64,000 nt of DNA from Collybiopsis luxurians FD-317 M1 (GCA_000827265.1 KN834756.1:546746-610745), one strand, 5' to 3'; positions 12,018 through 25,190 are shown, numbered from the stretch's first letter. The notes: generated from the letters alone by a model not told the origin. A program made the numbers and translations.

Positions 12018-13241
12018 TTGAACACACTTGGCTGGAGGTTAACAGTCTTGCAAAAGGGAGTTTATATGGATGGACATGAGCAACTGGATGTTGTAGAATA
12101 TTGTGAAAAGGTTCTCCTTCTGGCTATGGCCAAGTATGAGTGTCGAATGGCTCATTACAAGGGTCCTGACCTGGTCTGTATCTCACCAACACTGCAACCT
12201 GGAGAGAAGGAAATAATTGCTGAGTTTCATGATGAATCTGGATTCCATGTCAATGAATTCAAGACTTCCACTTGGTATGTGCTCACCACTTTCTCTCCTT
12301 TCAACTGCTAATGCTGTTGTGGAGGCTGGGTCCAGGACAGTCGATCTTGCAGAAAAAAGGGCATGGGCATCTTATTCATGTCTCAGATTTTATTAATGAG
12401 GCAGATGGAAGGTTGGTTTGCCAGGATTCATCACATGCAATGCTCAGTGTGTGATTTACCCAGGCTCAAATGGAGATGATTGGTGGGATACTCAGCAGTT
12501 GCTTGCCCAGGTGAAGGATGCAATCAGTATATTTGAAGAAGCACACTCGGACTGCCAAGCTTTATTTATCTTTGACCAATCTGGTGCTCATGCATCCTTA
12601 AGGCCTGATGCACTGAAGGCTTTTGAGATGAACAAAGGGAATGGAGGCAAACAGTGCCAGCAGCGGGACACAGTAATTCCTTTCTCCAACCCTGTCGCTG
12701 AGCATCAGGGCAAGATTCAGAAAATGACACTTCCTGATGGACATGCCAAGGGTTTGCAGATGGTTCTCAAGGAGCGTGGTTTTGATCTTACAGATATCAA
12801 AAAAGCAAAATGCTCACTGGTGTGCCCATTCAAGAATGAATGCTGTTGTATGGCTTGTCTCCTCAGTAAACAAGAAGATTTTGCAAAGCAGCCATCAATG
12901 CTCAAGAATTTGATCACTGAATCTGGTCATTACTGCATATTTTTACCAAAGTTTCACTGCAAGTTGAATCCAATTGAGATGGTAAGTGTTCGTTCAAGTA
13001 TATTTCAAGATTTTCACTATTTAGACTACAGTACTGGGGTTGGTGCAAGTATTGCTATAGGCAATTACCCAAGAAGACATTTCAAGATGCCAAGGACACA
13101 GCCTTCAAATATCTCAATGCCTGTCCAACCTATGTCATCCGTCGTTTCATCAATCATGCATGGAGATTCATGAGTGCATACCGAATTGGATTGACTGGCA
13201 AGGCAGCAGAATTGGCTGTGAAGAAGCAGTGGCAGCACTGA
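12018..13241 (+). pseudogene. IS630/Tc1-like DDE transposase, decayed
   Basis: The three catalytic motifs of this transposase type are visible in order: HDESGFHVNEFKTSTW near 12228-12275, IFDQSGAHASL near 12570-12600, and FHCKLNPIEM near 12950-12980. NPIE is the hallmark of the IS630/Tc1 group. The N-terminal piece (YMDGHEQLDVVEYCEKV) has lost its own start. The frame changes around 12300-12460 and again after 12980, where the C-terminal piece (TYVIRRFINHAWRFMSAYRI) is found in another frame and stops at 13239-13241. The gene is therefore broken. It abuts the start of the second copy of the duplicated segment by about 240 bp. Confidence 0.7.
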
Positions 13242-13762
13242 GCAGTCTCTGCACAGGCAATAATGCAGATCGACGCTATATTAAACTAGAATTGAACATA
13301 TTTAGTCTCTAAAATTTCGGTGAAACCCCGCCAAAAATTGGCCGTTCCTTAATACTCGTGGGAGTTTTTTCGGAAGTGGTTTTTTGGGCTCTTTTCGACA
13401 TTCCAAGTCCTGATAAAAATTGGAGGCATAGAAGCCTGGGTTGAGGCTCAACAAAATTTGTCGCCTTTGACTGTCCTCAACTGTACATATAAGTAGAACT
13501 TCATAAGTCAAGTGACCTAACCGCAGGAACGGATTCGCGGCGAGTGGAATGGAGATGAGCTAGTTTAGGTTTATCTACATCTCATAACCTACTTCATATA
13601 GCTCATCTCTCTCATGTTCTGGGTTCTAGGAACGCCTGGCGGTGGGAATGATTGATAAAAAAAACTTACGACCTATACTCGAGTATAGAGTACCCCTGTT
13701 GCCGTAAAGCCCATTCTGTCTTTCTTCTTTCTTCTTGCTCTTGACCCCGGTCTCTCCAAGCT

Positions 13763-15607
13763 ATGAATGACTCGTCCGTTCAAGTTTCCCTCAATGCGCT
13801 GTTTTTCGGTTTCATTGTCGGGACTGTGTACGTTTCCATGCGTTTCTTCCCTTGTCCGTCCTCTGTAATCGCTGCAGAGATGATGTTTGGCTGCCAAGGC
13901 TGACATCTCCAGCAGACTGTTCGGTGTTGTGCTGCTTGAAAGCTATCGATACTTCAAGACCTATAAGAATGATTCCATGCGACAGAAGCTGCTGGTATGT
14001 TTCCCATCGTAACATCGTGATCGATGCAGAGCGATCAGCAAACTTCTTTTCGTCGGGAACTTTTTTGCAGGTCGTATTTCTTTTGTGCGTCTTATCTTCT
14101 TTAAACTGGGCGTACGTACGTCTTAACGCTGGTAAATTCTTTCCATTACTGCAGCACTTTGGACTCGTTGCACTTCGCCTTCTCTGTACATATGGCCCAT
14201 TATTACTTGATATCAAATTTTGGAAACTTGAACGCTATTGCGCGGGCGGTTTGGTACCAGCTTTATCAGTCGGATGAGCCAAACACTCACTTTGTAACTT
14301 TGCAGGAGCGTCAAGGTAACTCTCATCGTTAAAGAAATTGAGACGAAGGTTAAAGTTCGAACGTGCACCTATGATTCCTATTAGGTTTTGGGTACAATTC
14401 AGGTCATATTACTGTGGATAGTACAATGGTGCGCATATGTCTACTTGAAATTTCCAGATCTAAACGTCTTCTCGTTAGCCTATATCTGATTCGTATATGC
14501 ATCTGTCTGTTTTAAATTTTCCTTTTTGGCGAATTGGTCACCAACGTTAACAAAACCTTTTCGCCCATCTTCCCAGTGACGAGAATAGATCTATTTCAGA
14601 AAATCATGTTCCCCGTAATGGTGGGCACTCTTATTGGAAATCTAATGTATCATACTAACCAAAAGAAATCAATCTGGGGCTATAGTGCGCTGTAGTTGTC
14701 ATTGCGGCGATAGGGTTCGGTATGCATAAAAACACCGCTTTAATTGAAATGGACGTTCACCGCAGACTGTTTTCTTTCCTTCAGGAGTGGGTCTGAGTAA
14801 GCATCTACCGCTCAAACATAGGCATAAACGCCGACTAACACTCTTCATTAGTGTTTATTGTAGAGCTGTAAGTCACAAATGAAGATTGTCCCGGAGAAAG
14901 AACCCTTGATCTATGTACGAGACTAGCAATCGGATTGAATTTATCCTCGATTTTATCGAAATCAAAGTACGTATAAGCAGGAAGTAATAATCAGCTGCTC
15001 ACACTTAGGCTTGATAAGTGGGCGGTATATCTAGCCTTTGGGGTGTCTGCGGCCGTAGACATAGCAATCGCGGCGATTATGGTTCTTCTTCTTCATCGAA
15101 GTATCATTGGAATGAAACGGCAAGTATTTTTCTCAGTCCGCTTCAACTCACACGCATATACTCATCGACATTCAGAACGAATGGTGCAATATCAGTTCTG
15201 ATACATTACATCTTCAGCACTGGGTTATTAACTAGGTAGGGTGAAAGATTTAATCAATGACCGGAGTAGTTTGCCAAACTTTTGTCTTAGCGTGGCAGCG
15301 TTGATCTACATCATATTGGTTGGTTTTTTCCACTTCTATTTGTGGACAAGACGGGTCCACAAGTACTCTATCAAGACAGTACCTATGGTAAGCTTCAATG
15401 CTGATGAACCACACCAGCATGGGAGCTTGCCACAGGTACAATGTCGATAAAGTACTTCTGGACCTGTCTTGTCTGCCTCATTGTCCTCAAACTAAAACTA
15501 CATTTGTAGTATGCTGCAGCACCCCAAACACTTCTATTTCTGGGGATGGTCTTCTTGATGTCAAGATGTATGTTGAACCCCTTCTTTTGACATATGCCTC
15601 CAGCTGA
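13763..15607 (+). CDS. DUF6534-type multi-pass membrane protein, copy 2
   Basis: The same gene as at 1413-3264, starting at ATG 13763 and ending in TGA at 15605-15607 (final residues TYASS). The conserved helix exon near 14150-14245 and the C-terminal helix-loop-helix block at 15018-15239 are present, with several amino-acid differences from copy 1 (for example HSNRG against HNNRG in an overlapping frame, and I for T in the HRSI loop). Its exon structure has the same uncertain joins, and the hairpin at 15349-15469 lies before the last piece. Function is unknown, and either copy could be the decayed one. Confidence 0.5.
15349..15469. repeat. Hairpin-forming inverted repeat, copy B
   Basis: This is the homologue of 3001-3125. 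The arms still pair well although both have changed from copy A: GGCCC in both arms of copy A has become GGTCC on both arms here. Confidence 0.7.
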
Positions 15608-16517
15608 TGAATTTGAAAAGTGTACACAATATCCTTCCTCGAGCTGTAGGCCACCCATCTACGAGTGTGTAATTGATCATCCGCTTACTTCTGATCGCAG
15701 ACTAAATGTACGAAAACAACTCCGAGACAACCTTGATAGCCAAAACTCGCCTGGGCTTGGCTATAGTTCAATAAAGTTTGAAGCAGTGGAAACAAGTTCA
15801 GGCTCAGACTCAACTCAAACTCGTGAATGTACTACCTCGTACAATCCTGATACCACTGACCCCAGAATGTCAATTTCAGTAAGTTGGTCCAGTCATTGAA
15901 GGGGAGCCATCATTTGCTGAAGAAACCAGGCCGAAACTCAAAGTATGCTTAATACGTGTTGAGAAAGTTGGATGGGTTATAGAAGTGAATGTGGGGTGTC
16001 CCATTCCAGAACTATTTTTCACTTACACAGTTAATCGGCGCGATGGAGAACGGTAGCGAAGCTTGGTGGGCTCATGATACGATCTTGTTTGCAGGGAGAA
16101 CTGAACGAACCTCATCAACTGTACACTATAACTTGTTGAATTACAAAAACTTTCATCATACCCAATGATACGCATTTGTTCTCCCAGCTATGATGTTCTT
16201 GCTCGTACGAAACAGGGCAAACTTTGCGTCGAGTCCTGGTGGCCTTTTGACTTGATACCGAGGGAGAGGGTTATGAGTGTTGCATAGCTAGTCACCAGGC
16301 TCATTACGCAAATGCCGGAATGCAGTTGTAGACCCAAGATATATGAGGACGAGCTGCAATTGGAAGACCCCCAAAATGGTTTGTACTAACACGTGAGACT
16401 ACATAGTGGAAGGGAATGGCCTTATCCTGAGCAAACGACCAGGTAGCTCGAGAGGCGGAAACGTTTACTGGGATAGAGCAGAAGATGCAATCACCATTTG
16501 GTTTCGTCATATCTTCT

Positions 16518-18683
16518 TGAATATATTTGGCTGGTTTGGAGTTCATGTAAGCTGAATGTTTGGAGACCGGTTGATTGGCGAAAGGCTCGCAGAACTATTA
16601 AACGATGATCCTTAAGACCCGGCACATATGTACTTATGACTCTCACAAGAACACTATTGCTGACTGCTAGGGCGTCAAAGTCACGATTAAACTCATATAT
16701 TCCATGACCACGAGCACGGAGCAAGTGGGGACTGGTTAAGCTCCGCTCTCTATGATATATTTTCGGGAGAGATCCCTCGAAGATTTTGTAGTTATAGCTA
16801 CAGCTAGTACTAGTAGGTCGTACCATATGCCAGTGTCAAGCGCCTACAGCCGGTAAGGGCACAAATCAATCTCCATCCAGTAGAACGATGGTCAGAAGGT
16901 TACAAGAATTCCCGGACGCCCAGAAAAGTAACATTTATGTGTGCGTACACATACCACTGGAAGTGCCCCCGTCGGAATTACCGACCGGGTAACTCTGTGC
17001 AATGTAATCTGAATTTAAAAATCAGGGATCTTTGCCGACGGACAGAGTAGAGATGGATACAATTCTTTTCCTTACTCACTGTACATATTCTGGGCTGAAG
17101 CGACGTTCTCTACCGGTGTTGTTGGAAGTGCCATTTACCGGGCAGAGGCATCATGCTCTTCGCCTGGAGCGGAGTTGATGTTGAAGCCTCTTCTTTTTCT
17201 ACTTACTACTACCATCACAAACAATCATCGCCACCCCCGATTAGAATAGCGAAGAAGCCTAAAAACCGTCTGCTGGTGACCCTGATACTGATAGATCTAT
17301 GGCGTGGTTCAAGGGATGTATGTAGTAGACACATACCAAGACTTTAATTCAAACTCTTACCGACGGCGCTAGGTAAGTCGATTTCTGTTTTCTAATTGTT
17401 TTCCCGCGAGCTTTGCAGGCCTACATCATATTAGGAATGTTCTGGGTATAATGAAAGATGAAGGAAAGGTGCATAGAGTGGCGACGGGTGCTCGGAGTCT
17501 AGCCGGCCAAACCCGCATACAGTGGTATCATGCCGTTTGATCATAACGCTCTCTCATCCGATATCTTCCTTCCGTTTCGCGCCGTCAGACCGTCAGAAGT
17601 GCCGTTGTTGTCCCATTCCAAGGAGGAAGTGACCTTCGGCACTCCACCGATCCGACTCGCAGCAATATTGACCTAAGGGGAATCCAAACACCTACGTAGA
17701 GACTCGGAGGGCACCATTTGGCTTACCGTCGAGGTCATGCATCAGCAACATCTCTTGATTTATTGTAAGTAGAGGCAGAGTACTTAATCAACCTGCTTCA
17801 TGAACTTCTCGGTCTTGGCTGAAACGGCATGTCGGCATCACCGCTGTTTTCCAACATCGCTCGGCCGCTTTCTGGCACAACTCTCAGTGTGTTCCAAATT
17901 CGCAAAAGCGGAAGAGATATAAGTTCAAGATGTATACTAGATAATTTTCAAGTCCGAGCGGAATTCATCGAGAATTGCAAAAGTTTGTCTATACTGAAAT
18001 TTTCGTTATCAGCTTTGGTACGTAGATAGCATACGCTCTTCTCGTTTGGAACAATTTGTGAGTCAAAGTTTGCCTCGAGCATAGTAATAGTATTACCACC
18101 TATGTGATTATTGTATATTAATAGAGTTGAGCATGAAGGTGTCGGGTGTCAATAATCAGGATGGTTTATACAGTATATACAAAGCAATTGTAAGTGTCGA
18201 ACGTTGAGATATCGGAGCTGCGAAGTACATAGAAAAAGGTTCCAATAAACCCACCAGTCAACTCGAGAATTTTTGACGGAATACAATTCGTTCGTTTGTC
18301 TTGAGTTTGATCGGAACCCGTTCAGAAATGTAAAAAAAAAAAAAACTTGTTTTTTTCTTTTTCTTGTACAAGGCGATACGAGTGGATCAACAAGTCAGTA
18401 CTTGATCTGCAATCTCCGTCCTTCAGGCTTCGAATTCTATCCATGCCTTCATGTTTTTGAATTGCTATTATTACGAATCTGAAGCAGGATTTGAACTACT
18501 CAATTAGCGGGTGCGTCGGACGAGTTTCCTGGGAGTTGATTATCACAGCCATCATATCGATAAAGCCTGCCCTAAACCCAATCAAATCGTGACTCGCATC
18601 CGCAAATTTTTTTTCCCTTTCTGTTCTTTTCCCTTCCATCTTCTTCTCTCATCGACCTCCACATCCCAAAAGCAAAAAAAAAG
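16518..18683. other. No recognisable gene
   Basis: Short frames only. The part from about 17395 to 17690 resembles 4310-4660 and is a diverged remainder of the segmental duplication. The last few hundred bases before 18684 are T- and C-rich (for example 18600-18660), as expected of a strong promoter and leader for the elongation factor gene. Confidence 0.5.
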
Positions 18684-20251
18684 ATGTCTATCGGCACTCT
18701 ATACACCTCTCCACTAAAAGAGAGTGGTAAACTTGTGAGTAAATCGTTCTTTGTTTTCTAGATGGCGATAGCTGGATAAGATGTGGATTGTTAATCAACT
18801 GACTGACTTTTCGAACGAGAGTAGATCCAAGTCGTAGCGGCGTACGGGGGAGTCTCGATCGATGTCGGAGCGTACACGCATAACGAGACGAACAAGTCGC
18901 CCGAGTTTTTAGCAAAGTTCCCTCACGGAAAGATCCCCGCGTTCGAGACAAAGGACGGCCACAAGTTTTTCGAAGGTGTTGTCATTGCAAAGTACAGTCA
19001 GTTTTTTTTTTTTGTTGGGGATCGATAGATGATTTTGGAGAAGTAAACCCCTGAAAACTTTTTTGTAGTCGCGACGAAAGCACCCAACTCTGGTTTGCTT
19101 GGATCGACTCCTGAAGATACGGTCCTTGTTGAACAATGGGTTCATCTGATCGAGACTGAACTGGGATTGCACACCGATACCATCAACCAGTTGTGTGTTC
19201 AAGGAAAACTGGCTTATTCCAAACCCGTACGTCCAAATCTATACTATAATCGTTTGCTTTCCCTGATACCAATCCATCCATCCATCCATCCATCCATCAT
19301 CTCTACATCTACAGATCCACACAGCCTTCGTCGAACGCCAACAACGCACCCTCGCAACCCTCAACGCCCACCTGACCCACAACACCTTCTTCGTCGGCGA
19401 ACGCATCACCCTCGCCGACCTCGCCTTCGGCGTCTACCTCCAACGCGCCGTCAGCATCTCCGTCGACGCCTCCCACCGCGCCCAATACCCCGCCGTCGTC
19501 CGCCTCCTCGAGACCATCGCCAACCAAGACAAGATCAAGTCCGTCTTTGGCGAGATCAAATACATCGACAAGGCCGTCCAATTCGTCGCGCCCAAGAAGG
19601 AAAAGGAAGCGAAACCCCCCGCGGCCCCCGCCGCTCCTAAAGAGAAGAAGCCGGCGAAAAAGGAAGTCGACGACGACGACGAAGACGAACCCTCCGCCCC
19701 TCCGGAACCCAAAGTCAAAAACCCCCTCGACGACCTCCCCAAATCCTCCTTCAACCTCGAAGACTGGAAACGCGCCTACTCCAACAAAGACACCCGGGGC
19801 AAAGACGGCGCGCTCGAATGGCTCTACGAGCACTTTGACAAGGACGGCTTCTCCCTCTGGCGCTGTGACTTCAAGTACAACTCTGAGCTCACCCAGACGT
19901 TCATGTCCAATAACCAAATCGGCGGGTTCTTTAATCGGCTGGAGGCGTCGAGGAAGTATTTGTTTGGGTCGATGGGGGTTTTGGGGACGAATAATGATTC
20001 GGTGATTAGTGGGGTGTTGATTTTGAGGGGGCAGGAGGTCGAGCCGGTGGTGAATGTCGCTCCGGATTGGGAGAGTTATGAGTATAAGAGGATTGATTTG
20101 GGGAATGAGAAGGATAAAGAGTTTTTCGAGGCCGCGTTGGCTTGGGATTTGAAGGTGGATGGAAAGGAGTGGGTTGATGGGAAGAACGTGAGTGGGATCC
20201 CTATTCTTTTTTCTTTCGTCGTACTGATGCCCTTTTTCGCAGTTCAAGTAA
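18684..20251 (+). CDS. TEF4: Translation elongation factor 1 subunit gamma (EF1B-gamma)
   Basis: Five exons (18684-18734, 18825-18996, 19069-19226, 19315-20187, 20243-20251) join in frame to 420 aa, the normal family length. Residues about 1-80 form a GST N-terminal-like domain (start MSIGTLYTSPLKES, with KIPAFE), about 90-210 the GST C-terminal-like domain (NTFFVGERITLADLAFGVYL), followed by a Lys/Glu/Asp-rich linker and the C-terminal EF1G domain from about 265 (NPLDDLPKSSFNLEDWKR, then FDKDGFSLWRC and NNQIGGFFNRLEASRKY). The protein is the structural subunit of the cytosolic complex that reloads EF1A with GTP. The last exon is only 9 nt (Phe-Lys-stop). Exon 4 is very GC-rich with strong codon bias, as expected of a highly expressed gene. 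It is convergent with QCR2, 274 bp apart. Confidence 0.95.
19272..19299 (+). repeat. (ATCC)n microsatellite in EF1-gamma intron 3
   Basis: About six to seven ATCC units lie between the donor at 19227 and the acceptor at 19314. The tract makes this intron length-variable but does not touch the splice sites. Confidence 0.85.
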
Positions 20252-20525
20252 ACGAAATATACTCACCTGTAGTCGTAGTTTGTAGATCTGCCTGTATCTT
20301 CCCTTTCTTACTTACACAGTTCTTTATATTCCACTTTGTTGTCGTGTAGTACTCGTTATGTAGTCGGTCGTATATCAAAGCCGGCTTCTCGTGCTTGTCA
20401 GTCCAAACTGTAAAAAGAAAAGAAATTTATATTTGACGCGCGAGCTAGAGTATAGTACCAAAGCATCTAAGAAAAGAAAAATCTTTTTTGTCTACCAGCC
20501 CAACGCCTCATTTCTTCAATGACCC

Positions 20526-22076
20526 TCAAAGTCCAACCTCATCAGCGTACGGAAGACTAGCCACATCACCGACAGCGACGTAAACAGGTTTTGCCTTGAC
20601 GAGAGCCGAAGTAGCCTGGAAATGAAAGTCAGCCAGAACCCACCATCCCCGAAAAGGAAACCAGACATACCTTTACGAACCCACTCTCATTCACCCCCTC
20701 AAGCGCCTTGATACTCTCATCCAACGTCGCAGCCGCACCCCTCCCAAGCACCTTACCACCTAAAACACCCACCAGTCCTTCCCTCCCCTCAACCGCACTC
20801 GCAGCCGCAAACTTGGCCTTCGCCACCGCCTTTTTCAATTCATCTCCCTTCAACCCCTCATTCCCAATCTTCTTCAACGCGTCCACCGCGGCTTTACCCG
20901 CTTGACGGACAGACTCGGGTGTAGCTCCCTGGACGACGAAACCGAATAGGGAGGCGTCGGTGTAGGGAAGGTAGACCACTTCGACGGATGCCGGGATGGA
21001 GGAGAGGGCGGAGGAAATGGGAGAGGTTCCCGGGGACCATTTGATAGAGGGTGTTGGGGAGAGGTAAGACGCGAGAGCGGATAATTCAGCTGGAGGTGCA
21101 GAACCTGCGGTTCCAAATCCGATAAACACAGTTTGTGGGCCTCCGTGTTGAGTCTGAATACGCGACTCTCCACCAAAGTATTTCGACGGTATCACGGTAG
21201 CGGCCGAGGAGGAGGATGTAAAAGCACCACTCAAAGACCTCTCAACCAACTCTGCAAGTTTACCCTGCTCGATCCCCGTTCCGAGCACAGCGAGGTTGTC
21301 CTTGTTTCCGAAGACGCTCTGTGCAAAGGCTTTGATATCCTCGTGCGAGACGTGGTGCTCAAAGTGGGGAGGAGCGATGAGGGAGGAGCCGAGGCCAGTA
21401 TGGTGGAAGGCTAGAGCGTGCGCGAGCTCGATGGCTTGGAAGGAGGGGTTGGATTGGGAGGTGGCGATTTCGGCGGACATAGTGGGGAGGACGTATTCGT
21501 TGTATTCGTGTCGGGCGAATCGGGTGCTGGTGAGGATTGAGGAGAGAACGTCGACAAAGTATTGTCTAATGAAAGGAAAGCCGGTTAGCTGGGTTGAAAG
21601 GCAAATACGGAATTAGCAATACGCAACTCGTCACCTCGAAGGAATTCAGCGGTTAAAGCGAGGTGTTCACGAGAGAGACTTGCGGACAAGACTCCACCGT
21701 ATAGTTCGCTCTCCCTAACAGTTCCTAGAGCAGAACGTTTGGCTGTTCCCTATCAAAAGAAACCCAATGTTAGCATCCATGAACCCCAATTTTTCGCGTC
21801 AGAGCACAAAGCTGGCTCCGACGACGTGTAAGCTAGGACACCAAGGGATTTTACCTTGAAAGCAAAGTTTTTCAATCCATGAGCGACGCCCGCTTTCGGC
21901 TCGAATCTACTTCCAGCCTTGACGAGAAAAGTGACCGAGGAAGTAGCCTGGTTGTTGTCCACGGAAGCGACTTTGATGCCTGCACTGTCGACGACGGTGG
22001 CAAAGCTGCGCCCAGCAGCAGCAGCAGCGTTCACGCGCTGAGCAACCGTTCGTGTCGACGCACGAGCAGCGAGCAT
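20526..22076 (-). CDS. QCR2: Cytochrome bc1 complex core subunit 2, mitochondrial
   Basis: Four exons on the minus strand (22076-21855, 21749-21628, 21565-20671, 20615-20526) join in frame to 442 aa, close to the usual length of core protein 2. The N-terminus (MLAARASTRTVAQRVNAAAA) is rich in Ala, Arg and Ser without acids, a typical mitochondrial presequence. Then come the M16-family hallmarks: AGSRFEPKAGVAHGLKNFAF in exon 1, TAEFLRGDE across the second junction, and the C-terminal repeat with KKAVAKAKFAAASAVEGREGL. The zinc motif HxxEH of active M16 peptidases is absent, as expected of the non-catalytic core 2. It sits on the matrix side of complex III. The exon 2 donor is GTTGCG, which is unusual but gives the only join in the right phase. 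Confidence 0.93.
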
Positions 22077-23829
22077 CGAGATTTATTATTTTTTTTTGGC
22101 AAGGTGGTGGAGGAGGAGAAGAATTTAGAAACCGCCCCGGGTTCGTCCGAGGGTGGGAATTTGGGATTAGGTAATCCAATCATGCCGTTGCTGCGCCGCA
22201 ACCTGGAGCCGAGTTCGGCACCCACTGCGCCGCAAGAGAAACGTAACAAGAACTCTTTCTGAAGCTGGGGTTGCTGTAGCTACAGACGGAAGGAAAGTTC
22301 AATAAGGGAATTAACTGGCGGCTAGGTTGTTTTTTTAAGCTTTTCATACATAGTTAAAGAGCGTCTTCTGTTCACCTCAAGGCCAACGACTACAGTAAAG
22401 TTAGGGAAGACTGCTTGCAAGATAGAACGAGGTTTACCAGTGCACCTGATCATTCTCGAAGGCCTTTGGTTCTTTCTCATTTTTAGATCGCTGAAAAAAT
22501 ATTGTATAACATGTTGATCATATTCACGTCAGAATGTCACCCGTTTCGGCCACTGTCACAACAACATCTACGGTACTGAAAGCGAGGCTTTGATGCCCTA
22601 GGATAGTATTCGGCTATTCAAAACCAAACGCACCTCCTTGCTGGCTTCCTGCAAAGTAGAAAATAATCGCATAACCTTACTTACGATAGTGAAGAGCTCA
22701 AAAAAAAAAAAAAACAAAAAAAAACAAAGAAAAAACCGATCGCATAACATAAGAAAGTAATCTCGTATGATAGGCTGGTCAACCATCTAAATTAGAAAGG
22801 CCACCCGGCTGCCCGCTAGCTTTCACGTTGCACTTCTCGCATGCATTTTCCTACCACCTGTAGCCTCCTGTAGCTACAAAATTCCCAGGAGAGCTTCCCC
22901 TCAGACGTTCTAAACCCCCGGCCCAGATCGAACCCGCATAATTGATGTCCTCCCCCTTTCCTGTTCTTTAGTCGTTAGCTTTACCTCCTGGCGGTAATGA
23001 AGAGAAGATGAAGTTCACTGCCAGTCAGAACGGTAATTTAACTGAGCAATTCTAGACAACGCTCAAACAATGAACATACGACGCTTTCACAGCCTGCCCA
23101 TTTCCGAAGGCGTGGCCGCATGAGTGAACCAGAGCTGCATGAAAATGTCAGTATACCGGAGGAACTTTTGAGATGTGGTCACTCGGTAGAGCATAGCCAT
23201 TTCGACACGTACTGGCCCAGTTCAGTAGGCGTTCAGCTTCATATGGTATCTTCGGAATGTATTGATGGGCTTGTAGTGTAAATCTTAAAAGGTTAAGTAT
23301 TTTTGAGGTTCCTTGGCCCTGCGCCCAGTTTTTAAACTTTTCCAGTGCAATCACGATGCAGTATAACTCGTCACGGATACATGTTGACATTTATGCCTAG
23401 TGTGAAATGCTACGGTGAAGATTTGAAGAGCAGCGGAGCGAGACCTCGGAGGTAATGGTCGAGACAGCAATTCTGTGGAATTGCTTCAGCTCTGGTTCAC
23501 TGAAATTGAGCCGTTCATGGGCATAATTCTAACGGAGGCTGTAGTGATGCCGCAGATAGGATTATGGTAACCGACGGCGTTCACTTCCCGGCCTTATCTG
23601 CCGAGAGGGCGGCGATTTGCGTTGAAAAGTGACGCTAGAGCTTGCCGACCTGGAATAGTGGAATGCCGTATCCGGCCCACTGCGGAGTTAGATCACGTTA
23701 CCTCACGTCCGTCATGTTATTGGAAAATAAGCTGGATTTGCCGAAATAGGAAAGTACCGTACGTCAGTATAAGATAGTAGACAGAGCAAGGAGAACATAT
23801 GCATATCTAAGTATCTAGCGAGAACTCAT
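22077..23829. other. Intergenic region without a recognised gene
   Basis: The promoter side of QCR2 followed by non-coding sequence with an A-rich run near 22700-22730. A 13-bp inverted pair (GTGAACCAGAGCT near 23123 and its complement near 23488) is about 365 bp apart and may mark a small decayed element. A short minus frame at 23148-23390 is not supported. Confidence 0.45.
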
Positions 23830-25190
23830 CTACACTTTAAGTGCAGGAACCAAATAATATACCGAAACCAATCCCCGCACATTATACATCTCCTCCAAAC
23901 AGCCCTCAAACAACTCGTTAACTTCCGCCGCTTGTAATCCAGACTCAGCCAAGAACAGAGGTTTGACTGAATTCATGAACCTTCTGAGAGCAGCCCGGTT
24001 TCCTCGTCCGATACGTTGGGCACTTTGTTCAGTGCTCCAGTTGCCTATGGGGACATTATAGACAGTCTCTGACTGTGCTTGGAAGAGGCCCGACGTTTGG
24101 AGGCGGGGGGTGACGGTCGAGGCAATGGGGGATTGGATGCCTCGGACAATAAGAATGTTATGAAGTGTCTGGTAGAATCGGTGGAGGTAAGGGACATGTT
24201 GGCTTGGATGGTCGGCCGCTTCGGGAAACGAGGGATAGAACGCAGGGAAGTAACCCCACTCGCCGGAGAGGAAGAGGCCGCCTGGCTTGAGAATTCGGGC
24301 GGCTTCGTTGATTATGACCGAGTAGTCGCGAACCTGCCGCAGCGGACGAGGTTAAAAGGAAAAATCGAGATGAATCGCCGATAAATGAAAAAAAAAGAGA
24401 TAAAAATCGGATGCTTACTGTCATGAAAATAGAGCGAGCATGTACCATATCCACCGATGATGCGGCCCATCTGGTCTGCTCCCCGATATCATGGATTTCG
24501 AATTGCGCATTGTCTTCCGGGTAGCGAGTCGCGATGGGTACTGGGGGTGAAAAAAGAGAATGTCAAAGAGTATATTATAAGATCGATATAAGGTTAAAGT
24601 TATGACATGGGTCCCACTTACCAATGTCCAAACCGTGGAACAAGACGTGCCGGAATTGTTTGGCCATCTCGGTCACCCTATGGACGGAATAAATTGGAGG
24701 CCTATCGGGTCAACAACAAAACGAACCATTCGCCGAGTCCGCATCCTAGATCGACTACAATCTTTTGTTGGCCTTCTTGAGGCGCTAAAATCTGTTCGAC
24801 AGGGCCGATGTAGTGCCCTCCAACCACTTCGAGCAGGCATTTGTGCAGAAATGTCACGCGCTAATCAGGAAAGAAAAAGGGTAAGAATCGAACTCAATTG
24901 GGGACAAAGCTGTAGCACACACGTACTTGATTCTCCGGCGTATCAACAGGGAGGGGGTACGGGGAAGCGGCGGCGTCTGCCTGGTACAAACGGCCGTCAC
25001 GCTCAGAAAAGTATGTCGGGAAGTCGGCGTCGCCCAGTTCTTCCAAGTCTGAGCTGTTGTTGTTGCTGTTCCCGTTGTCGCTGTCATCTGCTGATGCAGT
25101 ATTACCTGTACCCGCAAATTGGCGTTCGTCCGCGGCCGTTGTTTCTTCCCTGCTTGGGGTTGAGTTGTTGCTACCAGCAGGCGATGCCAT
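23830..25190 (-). CDS. SAM-dependent methyltransferase (class I)
   Basis: Five exons (25190-24927, 24860-24727, 24677-24622, 24540-24419, 24333-23830) join in frame to 359 aa. The first 85 residues are a low-complexity Ser/Asn/Asp-rich tail without known domain. Then come the Rossmann-fold methyltransferase motifs: motif I IVVDLGCGLGEW (SAM-binding glycine loop, split by an intron in the Trp codon), the post-I strand VLFHGLDIVP, the motif II region SVDMVHARSIFM, and motif III NEAARILKPGGLFL. The layout resembles the fungal UMTA/LaeA-like and methyltransferase type 11 groups. Substrate cannot be told from sequence. The gene is divergent from the DNA polymerase gene with about 835 bp between the two start codons, a possible shared regulatory region. 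Confidence 0.85.

Larger units (their letters stand above)
13484..16517 (+). repeat. Direct segmental duplication, copy B
   Basis: This is the counterpart of 1135-4205, in the same orientation and offset by about 12.3 kb. The junction at the left is sharp: similarity begins at GTACATATAAGTAGAAC in both copies. The transposon block 4.7-13.3 kb lies between the copies. Confidence 0.9.

Noticed and set aside
16304..16546. Minus-strand frame with CIFC near its start, suggesting a HIT-type hydrolase
   Set aside because: No histidine triad follows, and the corresponding region of the duplicate near 4020-4190 does not keep a sensible protein.
19309..20247. 312-codon open frame on the minus strand
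   Set aside because: It is antisense to the GC-rich exon 4 of the elongation factor gene; its peptide is repetitive Val/Gly/Phe/Asp-rich and an artefact of strong codon bias.
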